Shown here: positions 46,462-55,506 of the stretch, one piece after another
How positions within the stretch are numbered: position 1 is the stretch's first letter
Layout: each line of letters begins with the position of its first letter
DNA from: Nocardioides sp. HDW12B
GTDB lineage: Bacteria > Actinomycetota > Actinomycetes > Propionibacteriales > Nocardioidaceae
NCBI RefSeq assembly: GCF_011299595.1
Contig: NZ_CP049867.1
Span: 3,038,001 to 3,102,000, forward strand
Direction: 5' to 3'
DNA length: 64,000 nt
The notes under the pieces: generated by a model
What the model was told of the DNA's origin: nothing
Databases searched by the model: none
What the model saw: the letters and a program-made list of their open reading frames with translations, nothing else
Position numbers and translations under genes: made by a program

Positions 46462-48186
46462 ATGACGGACGTCGCTTCGCACGAGACCGAGGGCTCGCCT
46501 CCCGGACCACCGCAGGACCAGAAGGCCGGCAGACCGGTCGACCGCACCGTGTTCGGCGTGGCCGCCGTCGCCGTCACCGCCTTCGTGCTCTGGGGCGCGA
46601 TCGACCCCACCGCCATGGGCGAGACGACGGACTCGACCCTGACCTGGCTCGAGAAGAGCTTCGGCTGGCTGTTCGTGCTCACCACGGCGTTGTTCGTGCT
46701 CTTCTCCGCCTACCTGGCGCTGAGCCGCTACGGCAACATCCGGCTCGGCCCGGACGACTCGACGCCGGAGTTCAGCACGTTCTCGTGGGTGTCGATGATG
46801 TTCGCCACCGGCATGGGCATCGGTCTCATCTTCTGGGGCGTCGCCGAGCCGCTGACGCACCTCAACACCCCGCCGCTGGGCGAGGGCGAGCCCGGCACCC
46901 CCGAGACCGCCCGGGTCGCGATGGAGTACACCTTCTTCCACTGGGGCCTGCACCCGTGGTCGATCTACGCCGTCATCGGACTGGCGATCGCCTACTTCGC
47001 CTACCGCAAGCAGGCGGGCAACCTGATCTCCGGCGCCTTCCGGCCCCTGATCGGCGACGCCGCGGGACGCGCCCCGGGCAAGGCGATCGACTCCGTCGCG
47101 ATCATCGCCACCCTCTTCGGGTCGGCGACCTCGCTGGGCCTCGGCGCCCTGCAGATCACCGGCGGCCTCGACAACATCTTCGACGGCTCGGGCAAGAGCG
47201 TGGTGCTCGCGCTCGCCGTCATCTGGGTGCTCACCGCCTGCTTCGTGCTGTCCGCGGTGACCGGCATCGAGAAGGGCGTGCAGTTCCTGTCCAACGCCAA
47301 CGCCGTCGGCGCCGTGATCCTGGTGCTGTTCCTCTTCGTGGTCGGGCCGACCGTCTTCATCCTCAGCACCTTCACCGAGGGCGTCGGTGCCTACCTCACG
47401 CAGCTGCCGACTATGAGCGGTCGCACGGGCGCCTTCGACGACGCCGCCTCGTCCTGGCTCAACGACTGGACGATCTTCTACTGGGCCTGGTGGGTGTCCT
47501 GGACGCCGTTCGTCGGCATGTTCATCGCGCGCATCTCCAAGGGCCGCACGATCCGCCAGTTCGTGGGCTACGTCATCGTCGTGCCGAGCCTGGTGTCCTT
47601 CGTGTGGTTCTCGATCATGGGCGGCGCGGCCTTCGACCTGCAGCTCAACAAGGGCGTCGACCTGGGCAAGGCCCTCGAGGACGAGGGCACCGAGAGCATC
47701 CTGTTCACCGTGCTGGGCGAGTACCCGCTGGCCTCCATCACCGTCGTGCTCGCCATCGTCCTCATCGCGGTCTTCTTCATCACCGGCGCCGACTCCGCAT
47801 CGATCGTCATGGGCATGCTCAGCCAGCACGGCGAGGAGGAGCCCCGACGCAACCTGGTCATCTTCTGGGGCGTCGCCCAGGGCGCGGTGGCCTCGGTGCT
47901 CCTGTGGTCGGGGGGAGACAACCTCAGATCCGGGCTGCAAGCGCTGCAGAACCTCGTGATCATCGTCGGCGGCGCCTTCATGCTCGTGATCATCGCGATG
48001 TGCGTCTCGCTGATGAAGTCGCTGCGGGCCGAGCCTTACGAGTCCACGCTGCCCTCGCGGGTGCGCAAGGCCGTGCTCTACGTGCAGGACCGGAACCAGG
48101 AGTCGCAGCACGCAGTCGCGCTGACGGCCCTCGGCGCCGACCACGAGGAGGTCAACGGGAGGGGCGAGGGCCCGACGTCGCGGTGA
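46462..48186 (+). CDS. BCCT-family betaine/choline/carnitine transporter
   Basis: The 574-residue protein has 12 hydrophobic segments and BCCT signatures: ATGMGIGLIFWGVAEPL near residue 113, FFHWGLHPWSIYAVIGLA near residue 157 and the aromatic box region WTIFYWAWWVSWTPFVGMFIA near residue 335. It takes up quaternary ammonium compounds such as glycine betaine with Na+ or H+. AGGGG precedes the ATG. It stands alone, which fits osmoprotectant uptake. Confidence 0.93.
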   Translation: MTDVASHETEGSPPGPPQDQKAGRPVDRTVFGVAAVAVTAFVLWGAIDPTAMGETTDSTLTWLEKSFGWLFVLTTALFVLFSAYLALSRYGNIRLGPDDSTPEFSTFSWVSMMFATGMGIGLIFWGVAEPLTHLNTPPLGEGEPGTPETARVAMEYTFFHWGLHPWSIYAVIGLAIAYFAYRKQAGNLISGAFRPLIGDAAGRAPGKAIDSVAIIATLFGSATSLGLGALQITGGLDNIFDGSGKSVVLALAVIWVLTACFVLSAVTGIEKGVQFLSNANAVGAVILVLFLFVVGPTVFILSTFTEGVGAYLTQLPTMSGRTGAFDDAASSWLNDWTIFYWAWWVSWTPFVGMFIARISKGRTIRQFVGYVIVVPSLVSFVWFSIMGGAAFDLQLNKGVDLGKALEDEGTESILFTVLGEYPLASITVVLAIVLIAVFFITGADSASIVMGMLSQHGEEEPRRNLVIFWGVAQGAVASVLLWSGGDNLRSGLQALQNLVIIVGGAFMLVIIAMCVSLMKSLRAEPYESTLPSRVRKAVLYVQDRNQESQHAVALTALGADHEEVNGRGEGPTSR

Positions 48187-48248
48187 CGACGGCGCCTCGT
48201 CGCCCGTGGTGACGCCGGGGGCGGCTGGGGATCGGCTGGCACAGTGAG

Positions 48249-49475
48249 GTGGTGCCCACGCTCCCCCCGCTACCGGACGTCGACGACACCGAGGCTGTGG
48301 TGGCGTGGGTCGCCGAGCACCTCGGCCACCTGACCCTCGAGGGTGCGAGCGGGGTCCGACCCGGAGGTCACCGGGGCGGGCAGGCGGCGGCTGACGCCGC
48401 GCTCGCCACGCTCGACGTCGCCGGCTACGCACGCTCGCGCTCGACGGTGCTGCCGGAGGGACGCCGCGGCGCGAGCCGGCTGTCGCCGTACGTCCGGCAC
48501 GGGCTGCTGAGCCTGCCGGAGGTCTGGGACGCGGTGTCCGACGCGCCATCGGGCGACAAGCGGAAGTTCCGCGACGAGCTGATGTGGCAGGAGTACGCGC
48601 GTCACGTCTACGCCCGCGTCGGGACCGGGACCCGCCGGCCGCTGCGCTACGAGCCGCCCCACCCCGCGTCCCCGCCGGCCTGGGACGACGACATGGCCTG
48701 CACGTCGTGGGTGCAGGGCGAGCTCGAGGGCAACGGCTGGCTGGTGAACCAGACCCGCATGTGGTGGGCCGGGCACTGGACGGTGCGGCACGGTCGCGAC
48801 TGGCGCGACGGCGAGGACGGCTTCTTCCGCCACCTGCTCGACGGCTCGCGCGCGGCCAACCGGCTGGGTTGGCAGTGGACGGTCGGGGCGGGCACCGGCA
48901 AGCCCTACGGCTTCAGCCGCTGGCAGGTCGAGAAGCGCGCACCCCAGTTGTGCCGCTCCTGCCCGCTGAAGGACGCCTGCCCCATCCAGGACTGGCCCGA
49001 CGCCGAGCGCGGCCCACGCGTTGAGGACGGGCCCCTGACCTCCCCCGCCGAGGGGGCGACGGCTGCCGGTCCGGACACCCCCGTCATCGAGGGGACGCCG
49101 GAGGCCGTGTGGCTGACCGCCGAGTCGCTCGGCGACGGCGACCCGGCGCTCGAGGCGCACCCGGGCCTGCCCGTCGTCTTCGTGTACGACGAGCCGCTGC
49201 TCGCCTCGCTGCGCCTGTCCGGCAAGCGGCTGGTGTTCCTCGCCGAGTCGCTCGCCGACCTGGCCGGGCGGCGGGAGGTCGAGGTCCGGCTGGGGCGAGT
49301 GGCCGACGAGCTGGCAGGCACTCCGGTCGCGACGACGTTCGCGCCGGTGCCCGGATTCGCGTCGCGCTCGGCGTCCGTCGACGTGGCCGCCCTGCACCCC
49401 TGGCCGTGGCTGGCCCGCCCGGGCACCCAGCGGCTCACGTCGTACAGCGCCTGGCGCAAGGGCGTCCGCCGCTAG
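48249..49475 (+). CDS. Photolyase-like protein with swapped domain order
   Basis: Residues about 75-245 match the FAD-binding domain normally found at the C-terminus of photolyases and cryptochromes (SRLSPYVRHGLLSLPEVWDA, FRDELMWQEYARHVY, NGWLVNQTRMWWAGHW, AANRLGWQWTVG). A Cys cluster LCRSCPLKDACPI follows (about residue 238). Residues about 285-408 then resemble the Rossmann-like domain that photolyases carry at their N-terminus (AVWLTAESLGDGDPALEAHP, LPVVFVYDEPLL, SGKRLVFLAESLADL). The two domains are therefore in reverse order. Blue-light DNA repair or sensing is plausible. GTG start. Confidence 0.8.
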   Translation: MVPTLPPLPDVDDTEAVVAWVAEHLGHLTLEGASGVRPGGHRGGQAAADAALATLDVAGYARSRSTVLPEGRRGASRLSPYVRHGLLSLPEVWDAVSDAPSGDKRKFRDELMWQEYARHVYARVGTGTRRPLRYEPPHPASPPAWDDDMACTSWVQGELEGNGWLVNQTRMWWAGHWTVRHGRDWRDGEDGFFRHLLDGSRAANRLGWQWTVGAGTGKPYGFSRWQVEKRAPQLCRSCPLKDACPIQDWPDAERGPRVEDGPLTSPAEGATAAGPDTPVIEGTPEAVWLTAESLGDGDPALEAHPGLPVVFVYDEPLLASLRLSGKRLVFLAESLADLAGRREVEVRLGRVADELAGTPVATTFAPVPGFASRSASVDVAALHPWPWLARPGTQRLTSYSAWRKGVRR

Positions 49476-49517
49476 CGAGGCGCCCGGCCCGGCCATGGCG
49501 CGCCGCACGGCAGCACG

Positions 49518-49523
49518 TAGGTT
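49518..49523 (+). promoter_or_regulatory. -10 box for a leaderless yccF transcript
   Basis: TAGGTT ends 6 nt before the GTG of the YccF gene and there is no ribosome-binding site. Confidence 0.45.
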
Positions 49524-49529
49524 CACCGG

Positions 49530-49904
49530 GTGCGCTTCCTCCTCAACGTCATCTGGCTCGTCTTCTCGGGCTTCTGGCTCTTCCTCGCCTACCTCGTGCT
49601 GGGCGCGCTGGTGTGCCTCACGATCATCGGCATCCCTTTCGGCATCGCGGCGTTCCGCATCGCGAGCTACGCACTGTGGCCCTTCGGTCGTGACGTCGTA
49701 CGTCGCGGGGACCACGGCGCTGCGTCGACCGTGGGCAACGTCCTGTGGTTCCTGCTGGCCGGGCTGTGGCTCGCGATCGGCCACGCGGTCTCGGGAGTCG
49801 TGCTCTGCCTCACCCTCATCGGCATTCCGCTGGGCCTGGCGAACTTCAAGATGATCCCGATCTCGCTGTCGCCGCTCGGCCGGCAGATCGTGCCGTCGCG
49901 CTGA
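49530..49904 (+). CDS. YccF-domain inner membrane protein
   Basis: The 124-residue protein has four hydrophobic segments in two similar halves. Each half contains the YccF motif CLTIIGIPFGIAAFRIA or CLTLIGIPLGLANFKM, followed by a Pro-Phe/Leu-Gly turn. The function of YccF is unknown. Its stop faces the convergent monooxygenase gene 94 bp away. Confidence 0.88.
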   Translation: MRFLLNVIWLVFSGFWLFLAYLVLGALVCLTIIGIPFGIAAFRIASYALWPFGRDVVRRGDHGAASTVGNVLWFLLAGLWLAIGHAVSGVVLCLTLIGIPLGLANFKMIPISLSPLGRQIVPSR

Positions 49905-49998
49905 CCAGGCCGACCGGTTGCTCAGCGTCGCCGCCGCTCCCTGACCGCGGCGCGGGCACGACGGTCGCTCGTCCGCTGCTCCGACGGACCGCCGACAC

Positions 49999-51375
49999 TC
50001 AGACGCTCACCCGCGAGCGGTACGCCGCGGCGGGGTGCCGCTCGGGCAGGCGGTCGGACCCGCTGAGGCGTGAGCGCAGGGTCTCCCCCGCGACGTACTC
50101 CCGGCGGGCGAGCCCGCGTGCCTGGAGCTCGGGCACGACGTGGTCGACGAACACCTCGAAGCTCTGCGGGAGCGTCCAGTTCATGACGTTGATGCCGTCG
50201 ATGCCGCGCTGCTGCCACGCGGCGAGCGCGTCGGCGATCTGCTCCGGGGTGCCGACGACGCGACCGCGGAGCCGGGCGGAGAGCCGAGCCAGGTCGGCGA
50301 TGGTGGGCTCCCGGTCGCCGTCGAGCTCGCGCAGCCACTGCAGGTGGCTCTGCAGTCCCTCGGTGCGCACCTGCGACAGCGGGGTGTCGGGGTCGAGCTG
50401 CGCGCCGGTGTCGGGGTCGAAGCCGAGGTTGGAGTGGAGCAGGAAGCCGTCGGCCGAGAGGTAGGAGTCGATCTCGGCCTCCAGGCGCCGCGCCTCCTCC
50501 TCGGTCGATCCGACCACGAAGCTGAGGCCCAGGAAGAAGGAGATGTCGTCGGCCCGACGGCCCGCCTCGACGGCCAGACGGCGGGTGTCGGCCACCAGCT
50601 CCTCGGTCTTCTCCGGTGTCGAGGACAGCAGGAACTGCGCCTCCGCGTGCCGGGCGGCGAACCGGCGACCGACCGGCGAGGACCCCGCCTGGAACAGCAC
50701 CGGGGTGCGCTGTGGGGTGGGGGCGGACAGGTGCGGCCCGGCCACCCGGTAGCGCTCGCCCACGTGGTCGATGCGCCGGATCCCGCGGGGGTCGGCGTAC
50801 ACCCCGGAGGCCTTGTCGCGCAGGAGCGCGTCGTCGTCCCACGAGCCCTCCCAGAGCTGGTAGACGACCTCGAGGTACTCCTCGGCCCAGCGGTAGCGCT
50901 CGTCGTGCGCGAGGAGCCGGTCCGCGCCGAAGTTGCGGGCAGCGCCCTCGAGGCTGCTGGTGACGACGTTCCAGCCGATCCGGCCGCGGGTCACGGCGTC
51001 GAGGGTGGACATCCGGCGGGCGAACTCGAAGGGGTGGGCCTGGATCACCGAGCTGGTGACGGCGAAGCCGAGGTGCTCGGTGCTGATCGCGAGCGCGGGC
51101 ACCAGCACAGACGGGTCGTGGTTGGGGAACTGCAGCCCCTCGCGCGCGTTGACCGCGAAGTCGCCGCCGGCGGGACCGTAGAGGCCGACCACGTCGGCGA
51201 AGAACATCGTGTCGAAGCGACCGCGCTCCAGGGTGCGGGCCAGGTCGATCCACATCGACACGTCGTCGAACTCGCTCTGCCGGGCGGCCGGGTGGCGCCA
51301 CAGCCCGTGCTGGATGTGCGAGTTCGTGTTCATCACGAACGCTGCGAGGCGCAGCGGTCGGGGTTCGCGGGTCAT
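49999..51375 (-). CDS. NtaA/SnaA/DszA-family FMN-dependent monooxygenase
   Basis: The 458-residue LLM-class protein has the NtaA-group motifs: LERGRFDTMFFADVVGLYG, RMSTLDAVTRGRIGWNVVTS, SPVGRRFAARHAEAQFL and GTPEQIADALAAWQQRGIDG. Family members oxidise nitrilotriacetate, dibenzothiophene sulfone or similar with FMNH2 and O2. The divergent MHS symporter may import the substrate. A GGAGG lies 4 nt before the chosen ATG; a GTG one codon earlier is also possible. Confidence 0.87.
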   Translation of the reverse strand: MTREPRPLRLAAFVMNTNSHIQHGLWRHPAARQSEFDDVSMWIDLARTLERGRFDTMFFADVVGLYGPAGGDFAVNAREGLQFPNHDPSVLVPALAISTEHLGFAVTSSVIQAHPFEFARRMSTLDAVTRGRIGWNVVTSSLEGAARNFGADRLLAHDERYRWAEEYLEVVYQLWEGSWDDDALLRDKASGVYADPRGIRRIDHVGERYRVAGPHLSAPTPQRTPVLFQAGSSPVGRRFAARHAEAQFLLSSTPEKTEELVADTRRLAVEAGRRADDISFFLGLSFVVGSTEEEARRLEAEIDSYLSADGFLLHSNLGFDPDTGAQLDPDTPLSQVRTEGLQSHLQWLRELDGDREPTIADLARLSARLRGRVVGTPEQIADALAAWQQRGIDGINVMNWTLPQSFEVFVDHVVPELQARGLARREYVAGETLRSRLSGSDRLPERHPAAAYRSRVSV

Positions 51376-51481
51376 CACGCCTCCGTCGTCGTGTGTCGGA
51401 CGTCTCAAATAACACTATCTCCACTGAATTTGTATAGTTTATCGCCGCGACGCACCCCCTGTCGAAAGGACCCCCTCGCCG
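51376..51481. promoter_or_regulatory. AT-rich divergent promoter region
   Basis: This short region is conspicuously AT-rich. It holds TATAGT (51433-51438) as a good -10 box for the rightward symporter gene, and an inverted pair ACTAT (51414-51418) and ATAGT (51434-51438). A shared operator for the divergent monooxygenase and symporter genes is likely. Confidence 0.45.
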
Positions 51482-52852
51482 ATGACCTCCGCGACCCTGG
51501 ACCAGAGCCCACCCGCTCCCACCCCGCCGGCGACCCGGCAGCGCCACCGACGCGTGCTGACCGCCGCCTTCGTCGGCACCACCGTCGAGTACTACGACTT
51601 CTACCTCTACGCCACCGCGGCGGCCCTCGTCTTCGGCCCGACGTTCTTCCCCAACGTCTCCCCCGTGGTCGGCCTCATCGCCTCCTTCGCGACGTACGGC
51701 GTGGGCTTCGTGGCCCGCCCGGTCGGAGGGCTCGTCGCCGGCCACCTCGGTGACCGGATCGGCCGCAAGAAGCTGCTCGTGGCCTCGTTGCTGCTCATGG
51801 GCGTGGCGTCCACGGCGATCGGCCTGCTGCCGTCGTACGACAGCATCGGCATCACCGCCGTCGTCGGCCTGGCGACCCTGCGCATGCTCCAGGGCATCGC
51901 CGCCGGCGCCGAGTGGGGCGGCTCCGCCCTGCTGTCGGTCGAGCACGCTCCCGCTCATCGTCGCGGCCTCTACGGCAGCTTCACCCAGATGGGCTCGGCC
52001 GGCGGCCTGCTGCTCGCCACCGGCGTCTTCTACTCCGTGCGCACCATCATGGGCGAGGAGGCGTTCCTCGCCGGCGGCTGGCGGATCCCCTTCCTGCTCA
52101 GCGCGATCCTGGTCGTCGTGGGCCTCGTGATCCGGCTGCGGCTCGAGGACGCCCCGGAGTTCGTCGCCGTCGCCGAGGAGGGCCGCATCGAGAAGCTCCC
52201 GGTGATGACCGTGCTGCGCCACCACCGCCGAGCGGTGGCCACCACGGCCGGCCTCCGGCTCGTCCAGCCGGCGCTGTTCTCGATCCTGACGACCTACATC
52301 CTCAGCTACCTCGCCGACCAGCGCGGAGACTCCGGACCGGCGCTGAAGTCCGTGCTGATCGTCTCGGCCCTCAGCCTCGCCTCGACCCCGCTGTGGGGCA
52401 TGGTCTCCGACCGCGTCGGCCGGCGCCCCCTGGCGATCGCCAGCTCGGTGGGCATCGCGGTCTTCATCTGGCCGTTCTTCGCGTTCCTCGACCACGGACC
52501 GCTGCTCCTGCTGCCCGTCGTCGTCTTCCTGGGCATGAACATCCTTCACGACTCGATCTACGGGCCGCAGGCCGCGTGGTTCGCCGAGCAGTTCCCCACC
52601 GAGATCCGCTACACCGGGGTCTCCCTGGGCTACCAGCTCGGCAGCATCGTGTCGGTCGGGCTGACCCCGCTGCTCGCGGTCTGGCTGGTCTCGGTGGGCG
52701 ACGGCTCGCCGTGGCTGCTCTGCCTCTACGTCAACCTGCTCGCGGTGCTGTCGGTCGCGGCGGCCCTCGTGGCGCGCGACGGCTCCCGCTCCGCAGCCGC
52801 GGCACACCGGGCCGGCGTCCCCGACCGGAAGCTCACGGTCGAGGCCACCTGA
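51482..52852 (+). CDS. MHS-family (metabolite:H+ symporter) MFS transporter
   Basis: The 456-residue protein has the MHS layout: TVEYYDFYLYATAAALVFG in helix 1, RPVGGLVAGHLGDRIGRKKLL at the helix 2-3 loop, LQGIAAGAEWGGSALLSVEHA, and STPLWGMVSDRVGRRPL at the second conserved loop. These proton symporters import organic acids, betaines or osmolytes. Divergent placement with the NtaA-type monooxygenase suggests uptake of its substrate. Confidence 0.9.
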   Translation: MTSATLDQSPPAPTPPATRQRHRRVLTAAFVGTTVEYYDFYLYATAAALVFGPTFFPNVSPVVGLIASFATYGVGFVARPVGGLVAGHLGDRIGRKKLLVASLLLMGVASTAIGLLPSYDSIGITAVVGLATLRMLQGIAAGAEWGGSALLSVEHAPAHRRGLYGSFTQMGSAGGLLLATGVFYSVRTIMGEEAFLAGGWRIPFLLSAILVVVGLVIRLRLEDAPEFVAVAEEGRIEKLPVMTVLRHHRRAVATTAGLRLVQPALFSILTTYILSYLADQRGDSGPALKSVLIVSALSLASTPLWGMVSDRVGRRPLAIASSVGIAVFIWPFFAFLDHGPLLLLPVVVFLGMNILHDSIYGPQAAWFAEQFPTEIRYTGVSLGYQLGSIVSVGLTPLLAVWLVSVGDGSPWLLCLYVNLLAVLSVAAALVARDGSRSAAAAHRAGVPDRKLTVEAT

Positions 52853-52901
52853 GCGGATCCCGCCGTGCCGGGTGTGCGATGAGCACGTCGGCACCGCCCG
52901 C

Positions 52902-52930
52902 GAGGGCCGGCACGGCTGGGCCCGGCCCTC
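52902..52930. terminator. Bidirectional terminator between convergent genes
   Basis: GAGGGCCGG (52902-52910) pairs perfectly with CCGGCCCTC (52922-52930) across an 11-nt loop. It lies between the MHS symporter stop and the stop of the convergent reductase gene. Confidence 0.6.
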
Positions 52931-52937
52931 ACGGGGG

Positions 52938-53789
52938 TCAGCGGACGGCGTCGAGCACGGCCTGCTTGGCCGAGGTCGGGGTGCGCCCGAGCAGCTCGCC
53001 CAGGTGGCCGCTGGTGACGTGCAGGTCGCCCGCCCGGACCCGGCTGTCGACGTCGGCGAAGACCGCAGCGGCGGGGCCGAGGCCGGCGCCCTCGAGGATG
53101 CCGCGCAGGGTCGCCTCGTCGACGTCGGTGTAGGTGATCTGCTGGCCGAGCGCGTCGGAGAACAGCGACGCGAGCTCGGACATGGTGACGGCCTCGCCGC
53201 CGAGCTCGTAGACCTTGCCCTCGTGGCCGTCGGCGCTGGCCACGACGGCCGCCGCCTCGGCGTACTCGCTGCGCGGGGCGATCGACACGAGGCCGTCGCC
53301 GGCCGCGCCGACCATGCCGTGCTCGAGGTAGGTCGGGGCCTGGGCGGAGTAGTTCTCGACGTACCAGGCGTTGCGCAGCAGCGTGACCGGCAGGCCGGAC
53401 GCGGCGAGCAGCTCCTCGGTCTCGCGGTGCTCCTGCGCGAGCAGCATCGGTGTGCTGTCGGCCTTCGGGATCGAGGTGTAGACGACGCGCGCGACGCCGG
53501 CCTGCACGGCTGCGTCGACGACGTTGCGGTGCTGCGGCGTACGACGCCCGACCGCGCTGCTCGAGACGAGGACGAGCACGTCGCCCGAGCCGAGCGCGGG
53601 CGCGATGGTGGCGGGGTCCTCGAAGTCGACGGCGGCGGTGCGGACGCCGCGCTCGGCGAGGTCGGCGACCTTGTCGAGCGAGCGTCCGGTGGCGGTGATG
53701 GTCTCGGCGGGCACGCGGCGGTCGAGGAGGTGCTCGACGACGAGGTGGCCGAGGTGGCCGGTGGCTCCGGTGACGACGATCTGGCTCAT
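52938..53789 (-). CDS. NmrA-like NAD(P)H quinone reductase (QorB-type SDR)
   Basis: The 283-residue protein starts with a Rossmann motif, VVTGATGHLGHLVVEHLL, and keeps the atypical SDR/NmrA pattern, with LVLVSSSAVG and a VTLLRNAWYVENY segment as in QorB-like quinone reductases. It probably reduces quinones or other electrophiles with NADPH. It is divergent from an HxlR-type redox regulator, the arrangement of qor2/qorR in Corynebacterium. Confidence 0.85.
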   Translation of the reverse strand: MSQIVVTGATGHLGHLVVEHLLDRRVPAETITATGRSLDKVADLAERGVRTAAVDFEDPATIAPALGSGDVLVLVSSSAVGRRTPQHRNVVDAAVQAGVARVVYTSIPKADSTPMLLAQEHRETEELLAASGLPVTLLRNAWYVENYSAQAPTYLEHGMVGAAGDGLVSIAPRSEYAEAAAVVASADGHEGKVYELGGEAVTMSELASLFSDALGQQITYTDVDEATLRGILEGAGLGPAAAVFADVDSRVRAGDLHVTSGHLGELLGRTPTSAKQAVLDAVR

Positions 53790-53873
53790 GGGGTGCTCCT
53801 ACGGGTGAGGCTCTGCGGGCTGTCACCGGTCCGAACCACGGCGTACGCTGGACACTTCCCATCGGAGAGCAGC

Positions 53874-53895
53874 CACTTCAAAGTGCTGTAGGCAC
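53874..53895. promoter_or_regulatory. Two overlapping palindromes, probable HxlR operator
   Basis: CACTT-CA-AAGTG (53874-53885) overlaps GTGC-TGTAG-GCAC (53883-53895). Both are perfect and lie just upstream of the regulator's ribosome site, within the divergent promoter region. Confidence 0.55.
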
Positions 53896-53907
53896 CTGGA
53901 GGTGACC

Positions 53908-54306
53908 ATGCAGGTCAGCGGCCTGAACGACGCACGCGCCACCGCACGCTTCGCCCCCGACCCGTTCACCGCCGCCTGTCCGTCGCGCACGGTGCTCGAC
54001 CGGATCGGTGACAAGTGGACGGTGCTGGTCATCTCGTCGCTCACCGACGGCCCGCAGCGATTCGGCGAGCTCGCGCGGCGCATCGACGGCGTGAGCCAGA
54101 AGATGCTGACCCAGACCCTGCGGGGCCTCGAGCGCGACGGGCTGGTCACGCGAACCATCTACGCCGAGGTGCCGCCGCGCGTGGACTACGAGCTCACCGA
54201 CCGCGGCCGGACGCTCATCGCCCCACTTCAGGCGCTCATCTCCTGGGCCGAGAAGCACGTGCCCGACATCGAGCGTGACCGCGCGGCCTACGACGCCCGC
54301 GGGTGA
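53908..54306 (+). CDS. HxlR-family (QorR-like) redox-sensing regulator
   Basis: The 132-residue winged-helix protein has a single N-terminal Cys in FTAACPSRTVLDRIGDKWT, the position of the sensing Cys in HxlR/QorR regulators. FGELARRIDGVSQKMLTQTLRGLERDG follows as three shorter helices, with EVPPRVDYELTDRGRTL as the wing. Oxidation or alkylation of the Cys normally releases it from DNA. It should repress itself and the divergent reductase. ATG at 53908 has GGAGG 5 nt upstream. Confidence 0.9.
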   Translation: MQVSGLNDARATARFAPDPFTAACPSRTVLDRIGDKWTVLVISSLTDGPQRFGELARRIDGVSQKMLTQTLRGLERDGLVTRTIYAEVPPRVDYELTDRGRTLIAPLQALISWAEKHVPDIERDRAAYDARG

Positions 54307-54395
54307 GATCGGGCGCGTTGCAGCACGTCGGAGCGCAGTCCTCCAGGCGCAGCCCCAGGCCTCACTCGTCGTACCGCCGTGACCGGAGAGTCGCG

Positions 54396-55478
54396 CTAGG
54401 CGACCCGGGTGTCGTCGCGCAGCTGCCGCTGCACGGCCAGGGCAGCAGCACGCCCGGCGCGGTTGCCGCCGATGGTGCTCGCTGACGGGCCGTAGCCGAC
54501 CAGCTGCACCCGCGGGTCGTCGGCCGCCGTGGTGGCGCTCTGGACGTCGGTCGAGGAGGTGAGCAGGCGGATGCCGCCGTGCGGGGTGCGCAGCCCGAGC
54601 GGCGCCAGGTGGCCCACGGCGGGGCGGAACCCGGTCGCCCACAGGATGACGTCGACGGTCTCGGACGACCCGTCGGCCCAGCGCACCCCGTGCGGCTCGA
54701 TCCGCGCGAACATCGGGCGACGGTCGTAGGCGCCCCGGCGCGCGGCCTCCTGCTCCTGCTCACGCAGCGCGATGCCGGTCACCGAGACCACCGACCGCGG
54801 CGGCAGCCCGTCGCGCACCCGGTCGGCGACCAGGCCGATCGCGGCGCGGCCGTCGAACTCCCCGGAGGAGAAGTCCCGCCACACCGGCTCGCTGCGCGTC
54901 ACCCAGACGGTGTCGGTGACGAGCGCGATCTCGCCGAGCAGCTGCACCGCGCTCGCTCCTCCGCCGACCACCAGCACCCGCTTGCCGCGGAAGTGCTCGG
55001 CACCCGGGTAGTCGACGGTGTGCAGCTGCTCGCCGCGGAACGTCTCCTGCCCCGGGTAGTGCGGCACGAACGGCCGGCTCCACGTGCCGGTGGCGTTGAC
55101 CACGGTCCGGGTCGTCCAGGCGCGCCCCCCCGCACGTACGACGAGCAGGTCGCCGTCGTCCTCGACGGCGGTCACCCGGACCGGGCGCACGACCGGAAGG
55201 TCGTGGCGCCGCTCGTAGTCGCCGAACCAGCGGGGGATGACCACGTTGGCCCGTTCCCCGCCGCGCCCCGGAGCGGGGCCGTCCGGCAGGTCGGCGACGC
55301 CGTGGACGTCGTCCATCGTCAACGAGTCCCACCGGTGCTGCCACGCTCCACCGGGACCCTGCTCCGCGTCGAGGACCACGTGGTCCAGCCCGAGCCGGGA
55401 CAGGTGGTACGACGTCGACAGACCCGCCTGCCCGGCGCCGACGACCACGGCGTCGAGGGGATCGGTGGAGGCGCTCAC
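54396..55478 (-). CDS. FAD-dependent monooxygenase (FMO/putative K+ transport flavoprotein type)
   Basis: The 360-residue flavoprotein has an FAD motif AVVVGAGQAGLSTSYHLSRLG at the N-terminus, and NATGTWSRPFVPHYPG and KRVLVVGGGASAVQLLGEIA as the NADPH-binding site in the middle. DVILWATGFRPAVGHL is the ATG-type motif near residue 275. Members act as Baeyer-Villiger or N/S-oxygenases. GTG start with GAGG upstream. The substrate is unknown. Confidence 0.87.
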   Translation of the reverse strand: MSASTDPLDAVVVGAGQAGLSTSYHLSRLGLDHVVLDAEQGPGGAWQHRWDSLTMDDVHGVADLPDGPAPGRGGERANVVIPRWFGDYERRHDLPVVRPVRVTAVEDDGDLLVVRAGGRAWTTRTVVNATGTWSRPFVPHYPGQETFRGEQLHTVDYPGAEHFRGKRVLVVGGGASAVQLLGEIALVTDTVWVTRSEPVWRDFSSGEFDGRAAIGLVADRVRDGLPPRSVVSVTGIALREQEQEAARRGAYDRRPMFARIEPHGVRWADGSSETVDVILWATGFRPAVGHLAPLGLRTPHGGIRLLTSSTDVQSATTAADDPRVQLVGYGPSASTIGGNRAGRAAALAVQRQLRDDTRVA

Positions 55479-55506
55479 GTCCGCCTCAACGCGCGCGACG
55501 ACCCGG

